Source: Hyphomicrobiales bacterium (GTDB lineage Bacteria; Pseudomonadota; Alphaproteobacteria; Rhizobiales; Beijerinckiaceae). Taken from it: DNA of 64,000 nt. Of this stretch, positions 38,957 through 47,408 are shown one piece after another. The position numbers were made by a program, and so were the translations under genes. Position 1 is the first letter of the stretch. Each line of letters opens with the position of its first letter. The notes beneath the pieces are model-generated. The model had not been told where the DNA came from. It worked only from the letters and a program-made list of their open reading frames with translations, and made no database searches. The stretch covers positions 21,166 through 85,165 of the forward strand of contig JAGWTW010000004.1 of NCBI GenBank assembly GCA_028868735.1, written 5' to 3'.

Positions 38957-38983
38957 GGCCTTTCCTGTTATGGACAGGAGGCC
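38957..38983 (+). promoter_or_regulatory. hairpin that covers the ribosome binding site of the next gene
   Basis: GGCC-tt-TCCTG, a 7-base loop TTATGGA, then CAGGA-GGCC. The 3' arm contains AGGAGG (38976-38981), the Shine-Dalgarno sequence of the host-attachment-family gene that starts at 38987. Nine base pairs with a two-base bulge would hide it. It could be an RNA thermometer or another translational switch; only the pairing is seen. Confidence 0.45.
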
Positions 38984-38986
38984 CCG

Positions 38987-39451
38987 ATGACCAGGGTTCG
39001 CATACATAACAAGGCTTGGGTGCTGATCGGCGACGGGCGCAAGGCGCTCGTCCTGCGCAACGAGGGCGACGCCGACCTGCTCGACTTGCGCCGCGCATCG
39101 GTGCGCATCGACGACAATCCGCCGACGCATGCGCAGGGCTCGGACGCGCCGGGGCGCGTCGTGTCGAGCGTCGGCGCCATGCGCAGCGCGGTGGAGCCGA
39201 CCGACTGGCACGAGATCGAGGCGCATCGTTTCGCGGCGTCGATGGCCGAGCAGGTCAACGAGGGCGTTCGCACGGGCGCGTGCCGCGAAGTCGTGCTCGT
39301 CGCGCCGCCGAAGATCCTCGGCGAAATCAGACATCATCTGTCGATCGAAGCGCAGAAGCGCGTCAAGGGCGAGGTTCCGAAGGACCTCACCCATCACCGC
39401 ATCGGCGAGATCGAGCGGATCCTCGGGCGGCTTGCGTCAGCGGACGCCTGA
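38987..39451 (+). CDS. host attachment family protein
   Basis: A 154-residue soluble protein of the family first named for attachment to host cells (marks: WVLIGDGRKALVLRN; WHEIEAHRFAASMAEQVNEG; LVAPPKILGEIRHHL; HHRIGEIERIL). The fold resembles archaeal release-factor-type domains, and the biochemical role is unknown. It lies 78 bases after mcd and ends just before a strong terminator. Its ribosome binding site lies in a hairpin. Confidence 0.9.
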   Translation: MTRVRIHNKAWVLIGDGRKALVLRNEGDADLLDLRRASVRIDDNPPTHAQGSDAPGRVVSSVGAMRSAVEPTDWHEIEAHRFAASMAEQVNEGVRTGACREVVLVAPPKILGEIRHHLSIEAQKRVKGEVPKDLTHHRIGEIERILGRLASADA

Positions 39452-39467
39452 TGCGCGCGCAAACGAA

Positions 39468-39495
39468 AACGCCCGGCCGTCAGGCCGGGCGTTTC
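39468..39495. terminator. bidirectional intrinsic terminator
   Basis: A perfect 12-base-pair stem: AAACGCCCGGCC, loop GTCA, GGCCGGGCGTTT. It lies between the convergent host-attachment and Omp genes. For the minus-strand Omp gene, extra A residues before the stem provide a T-rich tail in its RNA sense. Confidence 0.93.
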
Positions 39496-39515
39496 CCTGC
39501 GAGGGGGCGCAGCGA

Positions 39516-40259
39516 TCAGTAGCGGACGGCGCCGCCGGGTCCGCCGAAGTTGAAGTGGTAGTTCACGCCGAGCCGGGCGGTATGCTCGCCGGTCTGAACG
39601 ACGGGCGTGCCGTAGTTGCCGAGAGCCGTATAGGTCACGGACTTGTTGCCGAGGCCCGCGTACAGATATTCGCCCTTGACCGACCAATTGTTGTTGATCG
39701 CGAATTCGACGCCGGCGCCGGCCGACCAGCCGAGAGCGCTCGAGTTCGACGACTGCGAGCCGACGAAGCTCGGCAGGACATACAGCGTCTGCGGCGCGAC
39801 GACGCTGCCGTAGGCAAGACCGCCCGTCACGTAGAGCAGGGCGCGGTCCATCGCGTAGCCGACGCGCACGCGGGCGGTGCCGAGATAGCCGTCGGAAACG
39901 TTGGAGCTCGACGCGTAAGGCGGCGTGACGTTCGTCTTCGTGCGGTAGTCGAGATCGGTCTCGAGGCCGGCGACGAAGTTGTTGCCCATCTGCCAGTTGT
40001 AGCCGATCGTGCCGCCGACGAGGCCGCCGCCGCCGCCGAGCTTGCCCTTGGTGAAGCCGTAGTTGATCGAGCTGTTGTTGATCCAGCCGCCGCCGTTGAC
40101 GCCGACGTACAGACCCGTCCAGGTGAAGACCGGCGGGGCGACATAGGGCGCCGCAGGCGGCGCCTTGCGATAGGGAAGGTCGGCGGCCGAAGCAGCGCCG
40201 GCGATCGTGGAAGCTGCAAGCGCAGCGGCGAGAATACGAACGAAACGCATAGACTTCAT
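39516..40259 (-). CDS. outer-membrane beta-barrel protein, Omp25/Omp31 type
   Basis: A 247-residue porin-like protein. A Sec signal peptide is clear (LAAALAASTIAGAASA, cleavage before ADLPYRKAPP). The mature protein begins with a Pro-rich segment then FTWTGLYVGVNGGG, typical of Hyphomicrobiales Omp25/Omp31 proteins, and ends in VNYHFNFGGPGG with the terminal barrel strand. Two ATGs are possible: AGAGG sits just before the first (40259) and nine bases before the second (40250), which may be the real start. It is a single gene with its own terminator. Confidence 0.92.
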   Translation of the reverse strand: MKSMRFVRILAAALAASTIAGAASAADLPYRKAPPAAPYVAPPVFTWTGLYVGVNGGGWINNSSINYGFTKGKLGGGGGLVGGTIGYNWQMGNNFVAGLETDLDYRTKTNVTPPYASSSNVSDGYLGTARVRVGYAMDRALLYVTGGLAYGSVVAPQTLYVLPSFVGSQSSNSSALGWSAGAGVEFAINNNWSVKGEYLYAGLGNKSVTYTALGNYGTPVVQTGEHTARLGVNYHFNFGGPGGAVRY

Positions 40260-40837
40260 CCTCTACTAGTCGGCGGGCGCCCCCAGCCCCCGCAGGTTTC
40301 GCAAGGCCCGCCATCCGACGGCTTGCGGCCAAAATCCCGTCTCGATCCACAGTTCCTTTGTGATCAAAGACTTACCGTTAATGACCGCAGGCAAAATACC
40401 GCGCAATTAGCTAACAGGATTTTAACGTTAAGCGTTCCGCTGACGTTTCGCGGTTGCGAAGGCGCCGTTCCCGCCAACAGGGTTAACCGTCCTCTAACAC
40501 GGGTCGCCGGACGGGTTCCCGAGCCACGCGATGCTTGTGCGTTGTCGATGCGCGCGCGGCAAAACGTATTGAACCGTAACGCCGGGCGCGTGGAAGCTGA
40601 CGCCTTCGCTCCGTCATGCCGTACGCGTGCTCGCGCATCGGCAAATCCTGACGAATGTCCGGGGCCCGCCGCAAGTGAGCGATGCGCAGCGCGTCTTCGC
40701 GCGCGAGCCCAGACAGAAGCGCGAAGACGACGAACCGGAAGGCCGGTTCATCCTCAAGAAGCCGGCTTCGGCGATCGCGTCGCCGCCCCGGGTTGACGCG
40801 GGGCTGCGGCTGGAACGCTTCCGAAGGGCGAATGCGC
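40260..40837. other. 578-base intergenic region upstream of the Omp gene
   Basis: No gene is supported here. The part from about 40350 to 40500 is clearly richer in A and T than its surroundings and includes the palindrome TTAACGTTAA (40422-40431); it probably holds the promoter and regulatory sites of the Omp gene. I see no convincing -35/-10 pair. The rest up to the tRNA is GC-rich with open frames that show no family resemblance. Confidence 0.6.
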
Positions 40838-40914
40838 TGGCGGTCCCGACAGGATTCGAACCTGTGACCTTCGGTTTAGGAAACCGCTGCTCTATCCTGC
40901 TGAGCTACGGGACC
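40838..40914 (-). tRNA. tRNA-Arg (anticodon CCT)
   Basis: On the minus strand the acceptor arm GGTCCCG pairs with CGGGACC, followed by G and an encoded CCA. The D-arm has TAGCTCAGCAGGATAGAGCA, the anticodon loop is TTCCTAA flanked by GGT/ACC pairs, and the T-arm has GGTTCGAATCC. Length is 77 bases including CCA. It reads the AGG codon. No integrase or attachment repeat is visible beside it. Confidence 0.97.
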
Positions 40915-40980
40915 GGACGGATGCTTTTTGCCGCAAATCAGGCGAAAAGCAAAGCGTTGGCGGAGGGGGCGAAGAGGGGC

Positions 40981-41448
40981 ATGCCGGGCGGGCGACTGAC
41001 GAGATATCTTGTTGCGGGCCTTGCCGGAACGGCAGCGCACCTGGTCCTCATGTACCTCAAGGACCGCTTCGGCCTGCTGCCGCAGTTTCAGCCCTATCAG
41101 GAATTTCAGCGCGGGGTCTCGATGCTGACCGGGGGCGAGGCGCCCGTCTGGCTCGCCTGGCTTCTCGGCTTCCTCAACGGCGCCGTGGTCTGGAGCTTCG
41201 TCTTCGGTCGCTTGTACCGCGTCATGCCGGGCCGGACCCCGCTGCGAAAGGGGCTCTTCTTCGGTCTCGTCGCCTGGACGATATCCGGACTGGTGTTTTT
41301 CCCCGCCATGGGACGAGGACCATTCGATCTGGCGTTGGGTCTCGGGCTGGCGCCTGCGGCCCTGATGCTGGGAATGCTGTGCGTCTACAGCCTCACGCTC
41401 AGTTTCGCCTATGCGGCTCTCGCCGGCCGCGACGCCGCGCGCCCTTGA
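40981..41448 (+). CDS. small integral membrane protein, unknown function
   Basis: A 155-residue protein with about four hydrophobic helices (YLVAGLAGTAAHLVLMYL; WLAWLLGFLNGAVVWSFVFG; GLFFGLVAWTISGLVFFP; LAPAALMLGMLCVYSLTLSF). No motif is recognised. The frame is open upstream through the tRNA, but the ATG at 40981 follows GAAGAGGGG and the tRNA region is not coding. It lies 53 bases before the alcohol dehydrogenase gene. Confidence 0.75.
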   Translation: MPGGRLTRYLVAGLAGTAAHLVLMYLKDRFGLLPQFQPYQEFQRGVSMLTGGEAPVWLAWLLGFLNGAVVWSFVFGRLYRVMPGRTPLRKGLFFGLVAWTISGLVFFPAMGRGPFDLALGLGLAPAALMLGMLCVYSLTLSFAYAALAGRDAARP

Positions 41449-41501
41449 CGGGGTGGTCTGCGCCCGCCCAATCTCGCCCGCCATTCAGGGAGTCGAACAG
41501 A

Positions 41502-42593
41502 ATGAAAGCCGCCGTCCTCACCGAGATCAACAAGCCCCTCGAGATCCTCGATCTCGACATGGAGGCGCCGAAGGCCGGCGAGGCGCGGGTGCGCATGAAG
41601 GCGTCGGGCGTGTGCATGTCCGACTGGCACATGATGAACGGCGACTGGCCGACCAAGCTGCCGCTGGTGCCGGGCCACGAGGCGGCGGGAATCGTCGAGG
41701 AGGTCGGGCCCGGCGCGTCGCACATATCGGTCGGCGATCACGTCATCTTCTCCTTTGCGTCGCATTGCGGCCATTGCCGCTACTGCAATTCCGGCCGTTC
41801 CGTGCTCTGCAACGGCCATGCGGCGCCGGGCTTCCTCATGCCGGACGGAACGACGCGTCTGAAATACAGGGCCGAGCCCGTATACCAGATGGCGCGCATC
41901 GGCACCTTCCGCGAGCAGGTCGTGTGTTCGACCGAGAATCTCGTGCCCGTGCGAAAGGATCTGCCGTGGACGATCGCGGCGGTCATCGGCTGCTCGGTCG
42001 CGACCGGCATCGGCGCCGTCACGCGCGCGGCGAAAGTGGAGGCTGGCGCGTCCGTGCTCGTCGTCGGCTGCGGCGGCGTGGGACTCAATATCGTGCAGGG
42101 CGCAAAACTCGTCGGCGCCGGCAAGATCATCGCCGTCGATCTTCTCGACAACAAGCTCGATTATGCGAAAAAATTCGGCGCCACCCACACGATCAACGGC
42201 AAGACGCAAAATGTGGTGAAGGAAGTCCGCGCCATCACCGGCGCCGGCGTCGACTACGCCTTCGACGCGATCGGCTCGGAAGCGACGGTTCTTCAGATCG
42301 TCGACTGCCTGTGCGCCGGCGGGCGCGCCACCATGGTCGGCATCCCCTCCGTCACCGTCAAGGCGGGCATTTCGCCGGCGTCCATGGTTTTCCAGGAAAA
42401 AACGCTCTCGTCCTCGTTCTACGGGTCCGTGCAGCCCGACATCGATTTCCCGATCCTCGCCGATCTCTACATGGACAAGAAGATCGATCTCGACAGCCTG
42501 ATCTCGCGCACCTACAGGCTCGACGAGATCAACGAGGGCTTCGAGCAATTGCGCAAGGGCGGCGTCGCGCGCGGGGTCGTGGTTTTCGACTGA
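41502..42593 (+). CDS. zinc-dependent alcohol dehydrogenase family protein
   Basis: A 363-residue medium-chain dehydrogenase. The catalytic zinc motif is GHEAAGIVEEVG, preceded by the active-site Cys in ASGVCMSDWH. The structural zinc loop has CGHCRYCNSGRSVLC (four Cys). The NAD-binding motif is VVGCGGVGLNIVQGA. It oxidises or reduces an alcohol/aldehyde pair; the substrate is open. AGGGAG lies nine bases before the ATG. No obvious partner gene. Confidence 0.92.
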   Translation: MKAAVLTEINKPLEILDLDMEAPKAGEARVRMKASGVCMSDWHMMNGDWPTKLPLVPGHEAAGIVEEVGPGASHISVGDHVIFSFASHCGHCRYCNSGRSVLCNGHAAPGFLMPDGTTRLKYRAEPVYQMARIGTFREQVVCSTENLVPVRKDLPWTIAAVIGCSVATGIGAVTRAAKVEAGASVLVVGCGGVGLNIVQGAKLVGAGKIIAVDLLDNKLDYAKKFGATHTINGKTQNVVKEVRAITGAGVDYAFDAIGSEATVLQIVDCLCAGGRATMVGIPSVTVKAGISPASMVFQEKTLSSSFYGSVQPDIDFPILADLYMDKKIDLDSLISRTYRLDEINEGFEQLRKGGVARGVVVFD

Positions 42594-42676
42594 CTGGACC
42601 AACAAGGCGCCAAGCCTAGGTTGTAGCGAGACTTTGCGTTACAAGCCCGCCTATGGGGGCGTGACGGAGAGTTTTC

Positions 42677-44110
42677 ATGAATGCACCCTCGACCGAATCG
42701 CGTCGCGCGCGTTTTGCGCGCGGCAAGGCGCTGCGCAAGGACAATCCGCGCGAGGCGCACGGCGCGTTCAAGGGCGCCCACGCGCGTGATCCCGTCGCCA
42801 TTCTCGCCAGATCCGACGCCGAACGCATCCCCGAACTGGTTCCGATCCGCTATCAGCGAATGACGGCGTCGCCTTTCGCGTTCTTGCGCGGGTCGGCCGC
42901 CGTCATGGCCGAGGATCTCGCGGGCGAACCCAAGGCGGGCGCCGCGGTTCAGGCCTGCGGCGATTGCCATCTCATGAACTTCGGCGCGTTTCTCTCGCCC
43001 GAGCACAATCCGCTGTTCGACATCAACGATTTCGACGAGGCGCTGCCGAATGTCGACTTCACGATCGACGTGAAGCGTCTTGCCGCCAGCGTCGCCGTCG
43101 CCGCGCAGGCGGAGAATTTTTCCGATGCGCGGGCGCGCGCATTCGCAGTGGGCGCGGTCGCTGCATATCGCAAGCACATGCGCGAGCTCGCCGCATTGGC
43201 GCCGCTCGAAATCTGGCACAGCAGCATCGATCTCGCAGAGCAGATCAGATATTTTTCCGATACGGCGTTGCCCGGCCGGTTGCAGGCGCTGCTCGACCGG
43301 GTGCGCAGATCGCCGGATCATGACGACAATTACCCGCGCCTCGCGACGATGGTGGACGGCAGTCCGAGGATCGCCGATCACGAGACGACGATCATGCACG
43401 AGATCGCCTCGATCGGACCGGCCTCGAAAGTCCTCCAGCCGGTGCTCGGGAAATATCTCGACGGACTGCCGCGCGAGCGCGCGGTCATCCTCGATCGCTA
43501 CGAAGTCGCAGACACCGCGTACAAGGTCGTCGGCGTCGGTTCGGTCGGCACGCTCTGCGCAATCGGCCTCTACATGTCGGGCGACGGCGAACCCCTGTTC
43601 CTTCAGATCAAACAATCGTTGAAATCCGTGCTCGAAACGGTTGCGCCGGGTTCGGCCTGGAAGGGCGGGCAGGGGGAGCGCGTCGTCGAAGGCCAGCGCA
43701 TGTTGCAGGCTGCGAGCGATATTTTCCTCGGCAGCGTCGTCGACGAGGCGAGCGGTCGGCATTTCTACGTGCGCCAGTTGAAGAACCGCCGGCTCGGCGG
43801 CGTCAGCGAATTGCTCGAGGGCGATGCGCTGCCGGCCTATGCGCGACTTTGCGGGCGCACGCTCGCGCGCGCGCATGCACGTTCGGGCGATCCGGCGGTC
43901 ATTGCGGGTTATCTCGGCAGGAGCGGCGCCTTCGACGACGCGCTCGGTTCCTTCGCAATGCTCTACGCAAAGCAGACCGCGCAGGATCACGCCGCGCTTC
44001 TCGCCGCGAAGGGCGCGCCGCCGCCCGCGGCAAAATCGAAACCGTCGGCCGAGAAGAAGGCGAACACGAAGTCGAAGTCGAAGGCGAAGGTGAAGGCGGC
44101 GAAAAAATAA
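42677..44110 (+). CDS. DUF2252 family protein
   Basis: A 477-residue protein with the DUF2252 marks CGDCHLMNFGAFLSPE, FDINDFDEALPN and VKRLAAS, which resemble the catalytic loop of aminoglycoside-phosphotransferase-like kinases. No reaction is established to my knowledge. The last ~25 residues are almost only Lys, Ala and Ser (KSKSKAKVKAAKK), a very basic tail that may bind nucleic acid or polyanions. Single gene; a small DUF6894-like gene follows. Confidence 0.9.
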   Translation: MNAPSTESRRARFARGKALRKDNPREAHGAFKGAHARDPVAILARSDAERIPELVPIRYQRMTASPFAFLRGSAAVMAEDLAGEPKAGAAVQACGDCHLMNFGAFLSPEHNPLFDINDFDEALPNVDFTIDVKRLAASVAVAAQAENFSDARARAFAVGAVAAYRKHMRELAALAPLEIWHSSIDLAEQIRYFSDTALPGRLQALLDRVRRSPDHDDNYPRLATMVDGSPRIADHETTIMHEIASIGPASKVLQPVLGKYLDGLPRERAVILDRYEVADTAYKVVGVGSVGTLCAIGLYMSGDGEPLFLQIKQSLKSVLETVAPGSAWKGGQGERVVEGQRMLQAASDIFLGSVVDEASGRHFYVRQLKNRRLGGVSELLEGDALPAYARLCGRTLARAHARSGDPAVIAGYLGRSGAFDDALGSFAMLYAKQTAQDHAALLAAKGAPPPAAKSKPSAEKKANTKSKSKAKVKAAKK

Positions 44111-44223
44111 GGCCGCTCGACCCGCAGGCTTTTGCGGCAGACATGACTAAATTGTAATCCGCGCCGCCATAGTTGGAACCCGAAATGCGGGTTCTGTCTC
44201 CGGACGAAACGCTGGAGCACGCC

Positions 44224-44463
44224 ATGGAGCGCTACGATTTCGAGATCGTGACGGAACGGGGGCCGATTGTCGTTGAGCGCGACGTCGCTGTTCCCGATCA
44301 ATTGGCGATGTGGACGCGAATCGCAAAGCTGGCGCGGAAACTCGGCGGAGCGCCCGGGAAGCTGATTCGCGTGACCAATGAAAAAGGCGTCGTCGTACTG
44401 GTCGGCGTCTCGACCGCGCTGACGCTATGCGCCGACATCATCGCCAATCTTCCGCAGCGATAG
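44224..44463 (+). CDS. small DUF6894-like protein
   Basis: A 79-residue protein starting MERYDFEIVTERGPIVVERD, similar to the small DUF6894-type proteins common in Hyphomicrobiales. Function unknown. The ATG at 44224 has GGAG six bases upstream; ATG 44185 and TTG 44173 are in frame but less likely. It is convergent with efp. Confidence 0.65.
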   Translation: MERYDFEIVTERGPIVVERDVAVPDQLAMWTRIAKLARKLGGAPGKLIRVTNEKGVVVLVGVSTALTLCADIIANLPQR

Positions 44464-44524
44464 GCGGCCGCGCCGACAGACGCAATCCGGCGGCCGGCGC
44501 CGACCGCCGGGCGGCGGCTCCAGA

Positions 44525-45094
44525 TCAGTCCTTCGCGCGCTCGACGTAGGCGCCGTCTTCCGTCTGCACGACGATGCGCGTGCCGGTCTGAATGTGCGGG
44601 GGCACCATGCACTTCGCGCCGTTCGACAGGATCGCCGGCTTGTAGGACGAGGAGGCCGTCTGGTTCTTGATGGCCGGCTCCGTCTCCGTCACTTCCAGCG
44701 TCACGCGCTGGGGAAGCTGGATCGCGACAGGCGAGCCATTGAAGAGCGAGATAATGACTTTCATCCCTTCCTGCAGGAAGACCGACTGGTCGCCGATGTC
44801 GTCCTTCTGCATCGCGACCTGTTCGTAGTTTTCGTCGTTCATGAAGTGGAAGCCGTCGCCGTCCTCGTAGAGGAACGAGAAATCATGGTCCTCGACGAAA
44901 GCGCGCTCGACCTGTTCGGTCGTCTTGTAACGGTTCGAGACCTTCACGCCGTCGGAGAGGCGACGCATGTCGATCTGCGTCGTCGGCGTGCCCTTTCCAG
45001 GGTGGAAGCTTTCGGCCGTCAGCACGACGTAGAGCTGGCCGTCCTCGTGCTCGATGATATTGCCCTTGCGGATGGAGCTGGCGATGACTCTCAA
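44525..45094 (-). CDS. efp: elongation factor P
   Basis: A 189-residue elongation factor P, which helps ribosomes through proline stretches. The modification site is Lys34 in [10 protein letters not shown]. The three-domain length is normal, with the OB-domain end [21 protein letters not shown]. Lys34 should be beta-lysylated by the products of epmB and epmA, encoded divergently 109 bases away. Confidence 0.97.
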   Translation of the reverse strand: MRVIASSIRKGNIIEHEDGQLYVVLTAESFHPGKGTPTTQIDMRRLSDGVKVSNRYKTTEQVERAFVEDHDFSFLYEDGDGFHFMNDENYEQVAMQKDDIGDQSVFLQEGMKVIISLFNGSPVAIQLPQRVTLEVTETEPAIKNQTASSSYKPAILSNGAKCMVPPHIQTGTRIVVQTEDGAYVERAKD

Positions 45095-45203
45095 AGGTTC
45101 GTCCTCGATTGATGGCCGCGGGCTAGCCGACTAGATTGCCGCCGGTCTTTCGAAGGGCGCCTTCCGTGAAGGCCCCGCTCCGCCGCAACCAAAGAATGGT
45201 CTG

Positions 45204-46244
45204 ATGGTCGATGGTTCGCCCTGGTGGGCGCCGCACGTATATGCCGATCGCCGGGATTTTCTCAAGGCTCGCGGCCGGATCGCCGCCGCCGGCCGGCGCT
45301 TTTTCGACGATAACGGCTTCGCCGAGGTCGAGACCGCCTGTCTGCAGGTCTCGCCCGGCAATGAAGTCCACCTTGCGGCCTTTTCGACCGAGCTGACCGG
45401 GCCGGACGGGGCGTCGAGCCGTCTCTACCTGCACACGTCGCCTGAATTCGCCTGCAAGAAGCTGCTGGCGGCGGGCGAGCCCCGCATTTTCACGTTCGCA
45501 CGCGCATTCCGGAATCGCGAGCGCAGCGCGCTGCATCATCCCGAATTCACGATGCTGGAATGGTATCGCGCGAACGAACCCTATGGGTCCGTCATGGCGG
45601 ATTGCCTGGCGCTCGCGCGCGCGGCGGCGACGGCCGCCGGCGCCGGCGTCCTGACCTGGCGCGGCCGCAGGGCCGATCCGTTCGGCGCGCCTGAATTCGT
45701 CACGGTGACGGAGGCCTTTTCGGCCCATGCGGGCCTCGACCTGATGGCGGCGCTCGACGATCGGACAGCGATGGCCGCCGCCTGCCGGCGGCTCGGCATC
45801 CGCGTCGCAGCCGACGACGACTGGTCCGACCTGTTCTCGAAGATCCTGTCGGAGCGGGTCGAGCCGCGGCTCGGCGCGGGCCGGCTGACTTTCCTCACCG
45901 AATATCCGGCTTGCGAAGCGGCGCTGGCGCGGCTGAAGGCCGACGATCCGCGGGTATCGGAGCGCTTCGAACTCTATGCCTGCGGGGTCGAGCTCGCGAA
46001 CGGTTTCGGCGAACTCGTCGACGCCGCCGAGCAGCGCCGGCGCTTCGAGGCGGCGATGGCCCTGAAACAGGCCCGCTACGGGGAGGCCTATCCGATCGAC
46101 GCGGATTTTCTGCGCGCGCTGGAGATCATGCCGCAGGCGAGCGGCGTCGCGCTCGGCTTCGACCGGCTCGTGATGCTGGCGGCCGGCGCCGAGCGGATCG
46201 AACAGGTGCTGTGGACGCCGGTGGCCGAACGGGGCGCGGCATGA
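45204..46244 (+). CDS. epmA: EF-P beta-lysyltransferase EpmA
   Basis: A 346-residue class II lysyl-tRNA-synthetase paralogue without the N-terminal anticodon domain (EpmA/PoxA/GenX). Motif 2 is ARAFRNRERSALHHPEFTML and motif 3 is ASGVALGFDRLVML. It attaches beta-lysine to Lys34 of EF-P. It is divergent from efp and overlaps epmB by four bases (ATGA), a direct functional grouping. Confidence 0.95.
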   Translation: MVDGSPWWAPHVYADRRDFLKARGRIAAAGRRFFDDNGFAEVETACLQVSPGNEVHLAAFSTELTGPDGASSRLYLHTSPEFACKKLLAAGEPRIFTFARAFRNRERSALHHPEFTMLEWYRANEPYGSVMADCLALARAAATAAGAGVLTWRGRRADPFGAPEFVTVTEAFSAHAGLDLMAALDDRTAMAAACRRLGIRVAADDDWSDLFSKILSERVEPRLGAGRLTFLTEYPACEAALARLKADDPRVSERFELYACGVELANGFGELVDAAEQRRRFEAAMALKQARYGEAYPIDADFLRALEIMPQASGVALGFDRLVMLAAGAERIEQVLWTPVAERGAA

Positions 46245-47335
46245 GCGCGCCCGACCGCAACCGGTCCGCGACCCTCGTCCAACCGGCGGATTTCGTCGCG
46301 GCCGGCCTCGCGCCTGCCGGAGCCGGCGATGCGCTGGCGGCGGTGACGGCCCGCTATTCGGCGGCCATGACCCGACATCTGGCCGACCTCGTCGATCCGG
46401 ACGATCCCGCCGACCCGATCGCCAGCCAATTCGTTCCGAGCGTGCGGGAGCTCGTCGCCGATCCGCGCGATCTGGTCGATCCAATCGGCGACGATCCGCA
46501 TTCGCCCTGCGAGGGGGTGGTCCACCGCTACCCCGACCGCGCGCTCCTGAAGCTCGTGGCCGCATGTCCGGTCTATTGCCGGTTCTGCTTCCGGCGCGAA
46601 ACCGTCGGCGCCGGCAAGGGCGGGATGCTGCCGCCGGCCGCGTTCGCCGCCGCGCTCGATTATGTGCGGACAAGAACAGAAATCCGCGAAGTGATCCTGA
46701 CCGGCGGCGATCCGCTCGCCCTGTCGCCGCGCCGGCTGGCCGGCGCCATGCGGGCGATCGCGGAAATCGGCCATGTCGGGACGATCCGCATCCACAGCCG
46801 CGTTCCCGTCGCCGCGCCCGACCTCGTCACGCCGGAGCTCATCGCGGCGCTCAAGGTCGAAGGCGCGGCGACCTGGGTCGCCGTCCACGCCAACCACCCC
46901 CGCGAACTGACGGCGCTCGCGCGCGAGAAATGCGCGGCCTTGGTCGAGGCGGGCGTTCCTCTCGTCAGCCAGACGGTGCTCCTGCGCGGCGTCAACGACG
47001 ATCCGCAGGTTCTCGCCGACCTCATGCGCGGGTTCGTGGAGGCCCGGATCAAGCCCTATTACCTGCACCATCCCGACCTCGCGCCGGGCACGGCGCATTT
47101 CCGCCTGCCGATCGCGGACGGACGGCGGATCGTCGCCGCGGCGCTGCGCCGGGTCTCGGGGCTCGCGCGGCCCGCCTATGTGCTCGATATTCCCGGCGGT
47201 TACGGCAAAATCGGCCTCTCGGACGCTGCGGCGCGCGAAATGTCGCCGGGGGAATGGCGGCTGACCGATCCCGCCGGCCGCGTCCACGCCTATCGCGAAG
47301 CCGCCAAAACCGGGGAACCGCCGGATCCCTGCTGA
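46241..47335 (+). CDS. epmB: EF-P beta-lysylation protein EpmB (lysine 2,3-aminomutase family)
   Basis: A 364-residue radical-SAM, PLP-dependent aminomutase. The iron-sulfur motif CxxxCxxC is in CPVYCRFCFRR. GGDPLALSP follows, and the PLP-binding Lys is in IPGGYGKIGL. It converts L-alpha-lysine to beta-lysine for EpmA. The start at 46241 overlaps the epmA stop; the frame is open further upstream only as a shadow of epmA. Confidence 0.94.
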   Translation: MSAPDRNRSATLVQPADFVAAGLAPAGAGDALAAVTARYSAAMTRHLADLVDPDDPADPIASQFVPSVRELVADPRDLVDPIGDDPHSPCEGVVHRYPDRALLKLVAACPVYCRFCFRRETVGAGKGGMLPPAAFAAALDYVRTRTEIREVILTGGDPLALSPRRLAGAMRAIAEIGHVGTIRIHSRVPVAAPDLVTPELIAALKVEGAATWVAVHANHPRELTALAREKCAALVEAGVPLVSQTVLLRGVNDDPQVLADLMRGFVEARIKPYYLHHPDLAPGTAHFRLPIADGRRIVAAALRRVSGLARPAYVLDIPGGYGKIGLSDAAAREMSPGEWRLTDPAGRVHAYREAAKTGEPPDPC

Positions 47336-47408
47336 TTTCAGGACGCCGGTTCGCGCGGGGGCGTTTCGGCGCGATACTGCCGTCTTGTCGAATCACCGGT
47401 CAGACCAG

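Noticed and set aside
40838..41448. tRNA-Arg as an integration site for a genomic island
   Set aside because: No integrase, no repeat of the tRNA 3' end and no change of gene style were found next to it.
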